NCBI GenBank assembly: GCA_964016885.1
Contig: OZ024745.1
Location: forward strand, 46,235,772-46,299,771
Direction of reading: 5' to 3'
DNA length: 64,000 nucleotides
DNA from: Eledone cirrhosa
Lineage: Eukaryota > Mollusca > Cephalopoda > Octopoda > Eledonidae
How positions within the stretch are numbered: position 1 is the first letter of the stretch; every line of letters begins with the position of its first letter. The notes under the pieces are model-generated. The model did not search any database, was not told the DNA's origin, and saw only the letters and a list, made by a program, of their open reading frames with translations. Shown here piece after piece: positions 55,183 to 64,000 of the stretch. Made by a program: the position numbers and the translations under genes.

Positions 55183-56337
55183 TTCATCATAATCACCGTT
55201 TTACGTCCGTTCTTCCACGCTAGCATGGGTTAGACAGGTTGTCCTGTGGTGGGCAGTGTCTGGTCGGCTGACCATGCCTTGCTCATACAGGAACTGATTT
55301 GGCTTGATTTCTACAGCTGGATGCTCTTCCTAACACCAACCTCATTTACAGTGAGTGCTGGGTGCTTTTCCGTGGCACCTACTCGTCCACTTTACAGTGT
55401 GGGCTGGGTGCTTTTTTGCCGTGGCACCCCCACGACCACCTTGCAGTGGGAGGGTGTGGGGGGCATATTGTCTATATGCTTTAGCTTGTACCCACGGGAG
55501 GTCGGGTACTCTATTACTGCGTGACGCCGGAGGTCACGGTCGTGTGTCATCACCTTTGAGAGGTGTAATTGGGTAAGGTCGGCTTTTATCACCTCATCCC
55601 AGGTCACCTTGGGTCTCCCCGCTCCGCGGTTTCCATCGACTTCTAGTGCTCTGCACCTTTTTATGCAGCTGTCATCCTTCATACGTATCACATGTCCATA
55701 CCAACGCAACCGCCTCTCCTGCACACAGCATTTGATTCCTCTTATGTTCAGTCTCTCTCTCAATTCATTTATGCTTTGTCGTTCGCGTATATTACTATTA
55801 CACATTCATCGGAGCATGCAGGCTTCGTTTCTCTCTAATCTACGTAAGTCTTCCACCTTCAGCGCCCAGGTCTCACTACCATGTAACATTGCTGTTCGGA
55901 TACACACATCATACAGTCTGCCTTTCATTTTGAGGGAGAAACCTTTTGCAGCTAGCAGTGGCTGAACTTCTTCCATCCCGTTCTTACCCTAGTTATTGTA
56001 CTTTCTGAACACCCACCTCCACTGCTAATTTGGTCACCTAGGTAGCAGAAGCTGTCTACTGTTTCTACAGAGCCCTCCCAGAGATTGGTGGTACTTGTTT
56101 CCTGTGGCTGTTTGCTGCTTGCTGTCCCAGTACAGCTGCTGCATGTGAAGCCTACATTCTTAATTAAGCTTCCTGAGATCCCGCTACATCTCTTGTGTAC
56201 CCATTGTTTGCATTTGGGGCAGAGAATGGAATTCCTACCTACACCTTTCCTACATACTGAGCAAGGCCATTTCCCTGAGGGGATCTGTGCTCTGTTTTCT
56301 GTTTCTGTTAACACCACCAATTCCCAAAAGAACAGAA
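55183..56337 (-). mobile_element. RTE-like LINE, inner copy inserted in the outer one
   Basis: On the minus strand it carries the PHD-like finger (56132-56263), FCYLGDQISSGGGCSESTIT, one frameshift near 55960, then RRLRWYGHVIRMKDD and GRPKVTWDE. The 3' UTR ends in a short GAT-like tail near 55185. It is very close to the copy at 4387-6024, so it is young. Confidence 0.85.
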
Positions 56338-57075
56338 AGTGACAGAAAGAGTTATAGCATAACTAATTAGGGAAAGAGTCAAATTAGATGAGATTTGTTT
56401 GGTTTCATGCCTGGGAAAAGTACTACAGATGCATGCACTCTTCTTAAGAGAAGTTGTCAAGAGAAGTTCCTAGCCAAGAATAAGCCACTATATTTATTTA
56501 GCTTTTGTTGATCTGGAAAAGACCTTTGACAGAGTACCTCAATCTATTATCTGGGAGTCCTTAAGGAAATTAAGCGTGGAAGAATGGCTTGTGAGAGCAG
56601 TGAAAGTCATGTACAGAGGAGCTGTCAGTAAAGTGATGGTAGTGAAACATGGGCAGTGACTGCATAAGACATGCGTTGACTGGAGAGAAATGAAGCAGCC
56701 ATGCTTCATTAGATGTACAAAGTAAATGTGAGAGAAAGGCAGAGCTTGAATGAGCTGAAGGAGAACCTAGGTTAAAGAGGCATCTGAGAAGGTGTGCAGA
56801 ATAGAAGACTGCATTGATACAGACATGTGATGCATATGGATGATGATCAATGGGTGAAAAAGTACCAGGAAACGCCAGTGGAAGGAAACCACAGTAGAGG
56901 TAGACCAAGAAAGACCTGGGCAGAGGTGGTGTGAGCTGACCTCAAATTACTGAGATTCACAGAGATGATGAAGAAACATGGCAAGTGGAATGACGCTGTG
57001 CTGAAAAGGACCCATCCCACCCATGTGAGCGAGGAAAAACGGATGTAAAAATGATGATGATGATGATGATGATAT
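56338..57075 (+). mobile_element. RTE-like LINE, RT start and C-terminus (outer copy continues)
   Basis: GERVKLDEI-type sequence, FMPGKSTTD and LEKTFDRVPQ precede an internal deletion near 56640. It then resumes at GSETWAVTA and runs through GRPRKTWAE to HPTHVSEEKRM, a stop and a GATGAT tail (57046-57074). Several stops. Confidence 0.75.
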
Positions 57076-57445
57076 CTGCATCCAGACTAGATTTTTAGTT
57101 TAAGAATATTTTCTTCCCTCCCATCAATCTTTGAAACCCTGTAAGTCTTCATTTTTAAATAGATTATACATGTTATAAATTCACACTTTGTGATGCAGTA
57201 AATATTCTTTTTTACTTTAATGGTACTCCAGAATGGCCACAGACATTGAGTTGCAATTAGAAATAGAGTAAAGGAATATATCTCCTAATCTACCAAAACT
57301 ATCTCATTCCATTATACTACTACAGACCCTGTCTTACATTTTTGTCATTCTGATTCTTAGCAAATTTATCAAAATATTTATCAAATTCCAGTCGCCCAAC
57401 ATTCATATTGGTCTTTACCACACTTTAGCATAGGAAAATAAATAG
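57076..57445. other. Unique DNA, no gene seen
   Basis: AT-rich sequence. Confidence 0.35.
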
Positions 57446-57447
57446 AA

Positions 57448-57690
57448 ACATCCATGATGGTGATGATGGTGATGACAATGATGGTGATGGTGGTGGTGGG
57501 TGGTGGTGGTGGTGGTTTTGATGGTGGTGGTGGTGTGGTGTTGGTAGTGTTGGTGGTGGTGGTGGTGTTGGTGGTGTTGGTGGTGGTGGTTGTGGTGGTG
57601 GTGGTGGTTGTGGTGGTGGCAATGGTGGTCGGTGGTGGTGGTAGTCAGTGGTGGCAGTGGTGGTGGTGGTGGCAGTGGTGGTTAGTAAGA
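57448..57690. repeat. GGT-triplet microsatellite
   Basis: GATGGT, then GGTGGTGGT triplets with variants over about 240 bp. Gly/Val and Pro/His frames are by-products. Confidence 0.95.
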
Positions 57691-57884
57691 GGAGGAGGAG
57701 AAAGAGAGTAATAAGGATTATCATTATTAATAGTAGAATCTGCAGCAATAGAAGCACAGACATCTTTATTTACAACTATCTAAGTAATATTTTAAATATG
57801 CTTTAAGTATGAATATACAGACTTATAATCTTGAATATGTATATAGGGATGACTATATATATAAATATATAGAGCTCAAAGTTT

Positions 57885-58060
57885 ATGGAAGCCACAGAGT
57901 AGGAAGACTGGGGATGAGGTGATAAAAGTTGACCTTGTACAATTGCACCTCTCAAAAGCAATAACATAGGACCGGGATCTCTGGTGTAATACAGAGAAGA
58001 CCCACCTTCCCATAAGTGCAGGCTGAAGCATACATATAGTATTCACCACCCACTCCTATA
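57885..58060 (+). mobile_element. RTE-like LINE, C-terminal scrap
   Basis: DEVIKVDLVQLHLSKAIT and the ...GCTGAAGCATACATATAG end match the ORF end and 3' UTR start of 4387-6024. Heavily truncated. Confidence 0.7.
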
Positions 58061-58479
58061 TAAATATTGCATAGGTCGTTTTCATATCATCATGAACTCT
58101 ACCTTCAACATAGCGTCTCAAGGACAGGTCAGCAAGACCATTACTGGAGAAACACACTCACTCTCTATGTGTTGTGAGTGTACGTCTGTGTCTATGTCTG
58201 TGTATGTGTGTCTGTGTCTGTGTGTGTGTTGTGTGTGTTGTGTGAATGTGTCTATATGTGTCTATATGTGTCTGTGTGTGAATGATAATTAATACTTTTA
58301 TTATAACAATGGGATCATAAGGTTTGTCCTTAACTCTAGCAATTATTGTTCCAAGCAGTTGATTAACAATCTACACAGAAGATTAGAAACTAATCTCTGT
58401 CAGGTTACTTTCTCATAAGACAGTGTTGCTATTCTTAAGCTGAGTAAACTGAAGCAATTACAATTCTGTACTCAGCCCA
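58061..58479. other. Unique DNA with TG-rich tract
   Basis: TGTGTC microsatellite at 58180-58280, otherwise no feature. Confidence 0.4.
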
Positions 58480-59725
58480 CACTGTAAAGTGGCCGTGTAG
58501 GTGTCACAACAAAAAGCACCCAGCCCACACTGTAAAGTAGTTGTGCAGGAGATGCAGCAAATAGCACCCAGCCCACACTGTAAAGTGGCCGTGTAGGTGT
58601 CACAACAAAAAGCACCCAGCCCACACTGTAAAGTAGTTGTGCAGGAGATGCAGCAAATAGCACCCAGCCCACACTGTAAAGTGGTCGTGTAGGTGTCACA
58701 ACAAATAGCACCCAGCCTACACTGTAAAGTAGTTGTGCAGGAGATGCAGCAAATAGCACCCAGCCCACACTGTAAAGTGGCCGTGTAGGTGTCACAACAA
58801 AAAGCACCCAGCCCACACTGTAAAGTAGTTGTGCAGGAGATGCTGCAAATAGCACCCTGCCCACACTGTAAAGTAGTTGTGCAGGGGATGCTGCAAATAG
58901 CACCCAGCCCACACTGTAAAGTAGTTGTGCAGGAGATGCTGCAAATAGCACCCAGCACACACTGTAAAGTAGTTGTGCAGGAGATGTTGCAAATAGCACC
59001 CAGCCCACACTGTAAAGTAGTTGTGCAGGAGATGTTGCAAATAGCACCCAGCCCACACTGTAAAGTAGTTGTGCAGGAGATGTTGCAAATAGCACCCAGC
59101 CCACACTGTAAAGTAGTTGTGCAGGAGATGTTGCAAATAGCACCCAGCCCACACTGTAAAGTAGTTGTGCAGGAGATGTTGCAAATAGCACCCAGCACAC
59201 ACTGTAAAGTAGTTGTGCAGGAGATGCGGCAAATAGCACCCAGCCCACACTGTATAGTAGTTGTGCAGGAGATGCTGCAAATAGCACCCAGCCCACACTG
59301 TAAAGTAGTTGTGCAGGAGATGCGGCAAATAGCACCCAGCCCACACTGTAAAGTAGTTGTGCAGATGCTGCAAATAGCACCCAGCACACACTGTAAAGTA
59401 GTTGTGCAGATGCTGCAAATAGCACCCAGCACACACTGTAAAGTAGTTGTGCAGGAGATGCTGCAAATAGCACCCAGCCCACACTGTAAAGTAGTTGTGC
59501 AGGAGATGCGGCAAATAGCACCCAGCACACACTGTAAAGTAGTTGTGCAGGAGATGTGGCAAATAGCACCCAGCCCACACTGTAAAGTAGTTGTGCAGGA
59601 GATGCTGCAAATAGCACCCAGCACACACTGTAAAGTAGTTGTGCAGGAGATGCTGCAAATAGCACCCAGCCCACACTGTAAAGTAGTTGTGCAGAAGATG
59701 CTGCAAATAGCACCCAGCACACAAT
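58480..59725 (+). repeat. 48-bp minisatellite, about 26 units, from a group B repeat
   Basis: Unit: CACCCAGCCCACACTGTAAA, GTAGTTGTGCAGGAGATG, CTGCAAATAG. The first third alternates two 48-bp variants (GTGGCCGTGTAGGTGTCACA versus the above), a 96-bp higher-order period. The rest is nearly uniform, with two 42-bp units near 59360-59450. As 48 is a multiple of three and the unit lacks stops in four frames, four long frames (316-420 codons) are open; none is a gene. Confidence 0.93.
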
Positions 59726-59885
59726 GTGGTTGGCATTAGGAAGGGCATCCAGCCGTAGAAATTTAGTCAGAAACAGTCCTATATGAGCAAGACATGGTCA
59801 CCCGACCCAACTTGCCTCTAATGGGACAAACCCATCTAACCCATGCTAGCATGAAAAATAGACATTAAATAATGATAATGATGAT
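59726..59885 (+). repeat. Group B 3' end following the minisatellite
   Basis: GGCATTAGGAAGGGCATCCA, GAGCAAGACATGGTCACCCG, CCATCTAACCCATGCTAGCA and an ATGATAATGATGAT tail. It shows the minisatellite arose inside this repeat. Confidence 0.85.
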
Positions 59886-59889
59886 ATCC

Positions 59890-60060
59890 CCCACAGAAGG
59901 CAATGAATTGGCAGAGTTGCTAAAACATCAGATAGAATGCTTTGTGGGATTCATTTCAACTCTCTGCTCTCTGAGTTCAAATCCTCTTTGATCAACTTTG
60001 CTTTTCATCCTTTCGTGATCGATAAAAATAAGTACTAGTCCAGTACTAGGGCGGATTCTT
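59890..60060 (+). repeat. Old group A SINE
   Basis: GAATTGGCAGAGTTGCTAAA, GAGTTCAAATCCTCTTTGAT and GATCGATAAAAATAAGTACT. Confidence 0.75.
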
Positions 60061-61205
60061 CTTCTATATCTCTTTATCACTTCTTTTCTCTTACCATTTC
60101 TCCCTTTCTCTGAAAGAAATTGGTTGTGTTCAGGCATGAAGAAGGATAGATTTTGCCAGGTTTAAAAAGCCCAAGATATGCCATATGTCACTATGGTACC
60201 CCTATGAATCCATCATGAGTTATTGGTCCTTACAAACATGCCACACAGAGGCACCCTAACTCATGAGATAGAATTTTGACATGAGATTGGCTGGCTAATG
60301 ATTTATGAACTTATCAATTTACTGACAAAAATAATAAAAATGCTAATATGCTACCAGGACCACCCTTAACAACAATGTATTATAAATGTTCCCATAATTT
60401 CTGGAGAAGCCATAGAAGTGCCACAGACTCAGAACAACTACCTCAAAACATTCTATCCACCATTTTAATGGCTCAGCAAACTCTCTGCCTACATCTTAAC
60501 AATAGCAACACTTAAATAAGCAAATGGGCAAGCCTCTATGTCATTACTTGACTTGCTAAAAAATGCAGCCAATATTCCTTCAAATTACACCTGGCAAAAT
60601 GTACAATTTGAATAATAGTCCTGGATGCATTGATCAAAAATTAGATGAGATGATCATAGCTTGAAAGCTTTCAAGTTATTGTTTGGCTGACTTATTTTTG
60701 TGCCTCATGTTTATTTGATCAGTTGATCCATGGCTACACAATAACAATAACAATAACAAAAACGATTATTTTACCCACCCCTACTTTACTCTACCAACAC
60801 TCTCCACCATGAGCATTATAGCCTGGCAATAGCCTTCTTAGATCCCCTCCTCCTCAAAAAAATCTCTCAGCACCCTTGAATTTTATGAAGTAGCCTCTGC
60901 TGCCAGAGCAAGAGAGCAGTTTTGTTCAACTTTGCAAAATCCCTCCCAAAGACCCTGAGAACAGTAATTGTATAAAAGAAATATCTTATTATATGAGTGT
61001 GTCTTAAGTCATATATGATGTGAAGACATCTAACAATTCCATGCAGCTTGTATCCAAATATGAAATCATTGTTATGTTCTATATATTCCAGTAGAGTATA
61101 AAATATTGATAATATTACCAGAAATTAATACTGCAGAAAATAAAAAACAAAATTAGAATTTGTTTTTTCCCTCTAACTTAGCGGACTGGTTAATGTATTC
61201 ATGAA
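60061..61205. other. Unique DNA, no gene seen
   Basis: Contains the short dispersed repeat CCATATGTCACTATGGTACC (60180-60225). Otherwise AT-rich with no supported frame. Confidence 0.4.
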
Positions 61206-61335
61206 TTTTATATCGAATAATAATATTTGATTCATTTGCAAGCAAACAGCCTCAATACGCTATGTTTTTCAGATGACCGTTGCCATCCTTTTGTACTAGC
61301 TAAAACAAATCAAATATTATTATTCGATATAAAAC
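61206..61335. repeat. Foldback element
   Basis: TTTTATATCGAATAATAATA (61207-) is inverted at 61308-61334. A 75-bp unpaired centre separates the 27-bp arms. Confidence 0.7.
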
Positions 61336-61351
61336 TCACAAATACACATAC

Positions 61352-61468
61352 AAGAAAATAATTGTTTCTACGTTTAGCACAAGGCCAGCAATTACCCAGT
61401 GCATTACTGGTACTTTATTTTATCGACCCCGTAAGGATGAAAGGCAAAGTTAACCTCAAGAAAATAAT
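61352..61468 (-). repeat. Group A SINE, 5'-truncated, with target-site duplication
   Basis: Body 61363-61457. Direct repeat AAGAAAATAAT at 61352-61362 and 61458-61468. Truncation with an intact duplication shows incomplete reverse transcription. Confidence 0.88.
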
Positions 61469-61960
61469 ATTGCAGAAAATGGGGCATAACACTCATTAGA
61501 ATAGATAAAGCAATCAATTTTATTATTAATATTACAGCCACTTGTATTCCAAATCCCATCACTACCAACAGCAGTAATAAAAGTTGCACTTTCTAAATTT
61601 GACTCCAGTCCAGAAATTTAGAGGAAAATTATAGTCGATCTACTCAATTGCACTGGAAAAATTGAAAGATAAAGTCAACCCTGGTAGAATTTAAATACAG
61701 AAGGTAATATCTGGCCTTGTACTATTTGGAAAGTGAAATGAACCTGTATTGAGAACTTAAAAGGCAATCATATTGAGTTCTTAAATAAAATGGTTATAAC
61801 ATATGTAGGTCATATATCTATCATTACATATATTAATATACATGTATGCATGTATGCATTTATGTATGCATGTAAATGTGTATATGATAACCAGTTGACT
61901 TAAGGAGCATTAGAAAAATTTGAAATTTGAAATTAACCGTCAACTATTATTTATAGTGAA
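61469..61960. other. Unique DNA, no gene seen
   Basis: AT-rich. A diverged group A-like scrap may lie near 61600-61720. Confidence 0.35.
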
Positions 61961-61961
61961 G

Positions 61962-62142
61962 GGTGATGGATTGGCAGTATCAGTAGAAGGTTGGACACCA
62001 TGCTTGGTTAGCATTAGGAAGAGCATCTAGCCATAGAAATCTAGCCAAAATAGAATGTAAGACCAAAATGTTGTCATCTGACCTGTCTAGTCTCAGACAT
62101 GACAACCCAGCATGGATAACACATACAACAGTGATAATGATG
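61962..62142 (+). repeat. Chimeric SINE: group A head on group B tail
   Basis: GATGGATTGGCAGTATCAGT to ...GACACCATGCTT is group A. From GTTAGCATTAGGAAGAGCAT onward it is group B, ending ATAATGATGAT. Confidence 0.75.
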
Positions 62143-62219
62143 ATATATATATATATATACACACCAGATCATCCTTACATGTAATATATATATCTATATA
62201 TTATTACAAGCAGGTTTGG

Positions 62220-62640
62220 GGATTACAAGCAGGTTAAGAGAGACGGTAGACCTTGTATACAGCAAATGCACAGGAGAAATAAGCTCTAAGAGCTCACTTA
62301 AAATAGGTTTGCTCAGTTGTGCAGGAGACTCCTTAGAAGTTGTTGACAGATTCTACTACCTAGTTGACCTCCGTTGACAAAAAAGGGCTTCACTCTCAAA
62401 GTAAAGGGTAGACTGTATGATGCCTGCACAAACTCTGATACAACATAAGAGTGAGACATGGGTCTCGACTGAACAAGACTTGTGAAGGCTAGAAAGAAAT
62501 GAAGCAAGTATGCCCTGATGGATATATAAAGTTAGTGAACATGTCCAGCATAGTGTAAGTGAGCTGAAAGAAAACTTTGATATTAGAGGAATTCAGTGTA
62601 GTGTGTACGAGAGAAGACTACAGAGTGTACTGGGTGTATT
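62220..62640 (+). mobile_element. RTE-like LINE, C-terminal relic
   Basis: KGFTLKVKGRLYDACT, RLERNEASMP, ELKENFDIRGIQCSVYERRL, with several stops. Matches the C-terminal third of 4387-5721. Confidence 0.75.
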
Positions 62641-63035
62641 TATTGTGTACCTCACCAACACTAAGGAAATTGTCATGCCCTTAACACAACTGAAGAGTCT
62701 TGAGTATGTGAGTGTGTATGTATGTAAATACGTAGAGGAAGTGAATGTTAAATTGTCTAAATGGAGATCATATAGTTAAACTTCAACTATATGATGCAGA
62801 ATCAGTTGACACTGGAAAATGTTAAGATACATTTCTAACCAACCAGTATAATCTGTACATATGATAAAGGATTGTTGTTGTTCTTGCAGACAATGTATTC
62901 ATGTACTTTGAATGATATACAGATATATACATGAATAGATAGATTAATAGGTAGGTAGATAAAATATTGATAAGCAGATGGACAGATTCTATTTGAGTCT
63001 ATTCATACTTCCTCCTTATTTAACCTCTTGGCCAT
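62641..63035. other. Unique DNA, no gene seen
   Basis: AT-rich. Confidence 0.35.
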
Positions 63036-63039
63036 CACT

Positions 63040-63395
63040 CTCCTTCAAATTACACACACAGGCATTATTGTCTTGAAAGGACAGAGACAACACAGAGTAG
63101 AGAAGATTCTTTTGCCATGTAGGAGCAAGGCAACTTCTCTAGAGTTCATGATTGATTATTAGAGATAGAAAAGGATTGAGAGGAATCATAGGACATGACA
63201 AGTGCTGGTGCCATAATAGAATGCTTCCTTTGGTTGATAGGAAGTGCATCAAGGTATAGAGATCATGTCAACAATTGGAATATACAAGTGAGACATAGTC
63301 CTCCAATGTGTCTAGGAGCAGCAACTCAAAATATTAATTCATTTGAACCATGGAACCCATGTCAGCATTAAAAGCTGATGTAAAATAATGATGAT
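63040..63395 (+). repeat. SINE/LINE tail repeat, diverged
   Basis: GATAGGAAGTGCATCAAGGT, TGGAACCCATGTCAGCATTA and TAAAATAATGATGAT. Confidence 0.6.
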
Positions 63396-63815
63396 ATTAA
63401 GGATTATGAAAATATATTATACACAAACTACTTCTTAATACAATATGACATATCAATTGCTAAAGTAAGTCATTAAGTAGACAAGCAAAATGTGAACAAG
63501 TTGTACCCAAATATTGGATTATTTGTCTAATATTGATTGAGATAACAAAAAGATAATGACTTTAGCCTAAGCTGTTTCTGGAGTATTCTGTAAGTAAAGG
63601 AAAAACTAAATGCAATGAGGAAAAATACAAATAGGATATGAAATTAATCAAGGACAGTTATGTTTGATAAGAAAAACCTGCATATCTAAAGAGATTGAAT
63701 ATTGGATGGGCATCTTTTTCTGTTTGGTCAGTTTTTACACACCATTACTATTAGACTATTTTATTTAGTCAAAAAGTTATGGCGAATTCTACTATTTCAA
63801 TTTTATATATATATA
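63396..63815. other. AT-rich DNA, no gene seen
   Basis: No supported frame or repeat. Confidence 0.35.
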
Positions 63816-63817
63816 TA

Positions 63818-64000
63818 AAGAGGGTAAAGTCCCCCTTCGGTCATGAATGGCTTTGGGTATTGCACATACAAAGATCCCTTTCAAGGTACAAGTCCAGGTA
63901 AGGCGTTTTTCTGTTTGTGGAAGACTAGCAGTTGCCCATGCATGCCAGTTTCCCCATTCCACACCATAGATGTTGTCCAATATACACTAGTAACATTGCA
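63818..64000 (+). repeat. Group D SINE, cut by window end
   Basis: GAGGGTAAAGTCCCCCTTCG, GTTTGTGGAAGACTAGCAGT and TTGCCCATGCATGCCAGT match 6040-6284. Confidence 0.7.

Noticed and set aside
58480..59725. CRISPR-like regular array
   Set aside because: Units are contiguous with no unique spacers, in an animal genome.
58458..59748. Four long repeat-protein frames of 316-420 codons
   Set aside because: 48-bp non-coding minisatellite without stops; all frames are equally repetitive and the unit comes from a SINE/LINE 3' region.

Overview
The window looks like gene-poor nuclear DNA of a cephalopod mollusc, most probably an octopus. The evidence is many dispersed copies of tRNA-headed SINEs of the kinds I associate with octopus genomes, abundant TA, GAT, GA and triplet microsatellites, several non-LTR retrotransposon (LINE) lineages, and one clear animal neuronal gene exon. 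Nothing bacterial or viral is visible. The clade calls rest on motif recognition, not on a database search.

The only host coding sequence I can support is one large exon on the minus strand at 11447-12279. It encodes the transmembrane segment, linker and C2A domain of a synaptotagmin-4/11-type protein, with a good acceptor and donor at its ends. Its first exon and its C2B exons were not found. The flanking DNA on both sides is therefore probably intronic, and how far the gene extends cannot be told from the window.

Almost everything else is mobile or repeat DNA. An RTE-like LINE family with a PHD-like zinc finger in its ORF recurs at 4387-6024, 19002-19487 (minus), 54050-57075 (a plus copy split by a minus copy), 57885-58060 and 62220-62640. 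A nearly complete but broken L1/Tx1-like element with ORF1 and ORF2 lies at 21022-25968. A third LINE family is represented by two 3' ends, 7050-7745 (minus) and 31790-32150 (plus), and a fourth by 53248-53440. At least five SINE groups are scattered on both strands, with a nested cluster at 45835-47400. One SINE group ends in the same bases as the last codons of the RTE-like LINE ORF.

The second major theme is inverted-repeat DNA. There are near-perfect palindromes at 6521-6604, 16875-16988, 18674-18894, 19821-20242, 20410-20690, 39866-40351, 47806-47879 and 49679-49849. A three-copy MITE family has TTAA flanks and CCCTTTAGC ends, there are hAT-like MITE pieces, and several longer inverted-repeat pairs. 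A 48-bp unit inside a SINE/LINE 3' sequence has been amplified about 26-fold at 58480-59725. The remaining stretches are AT-rich unique DNA in which I see no gene.
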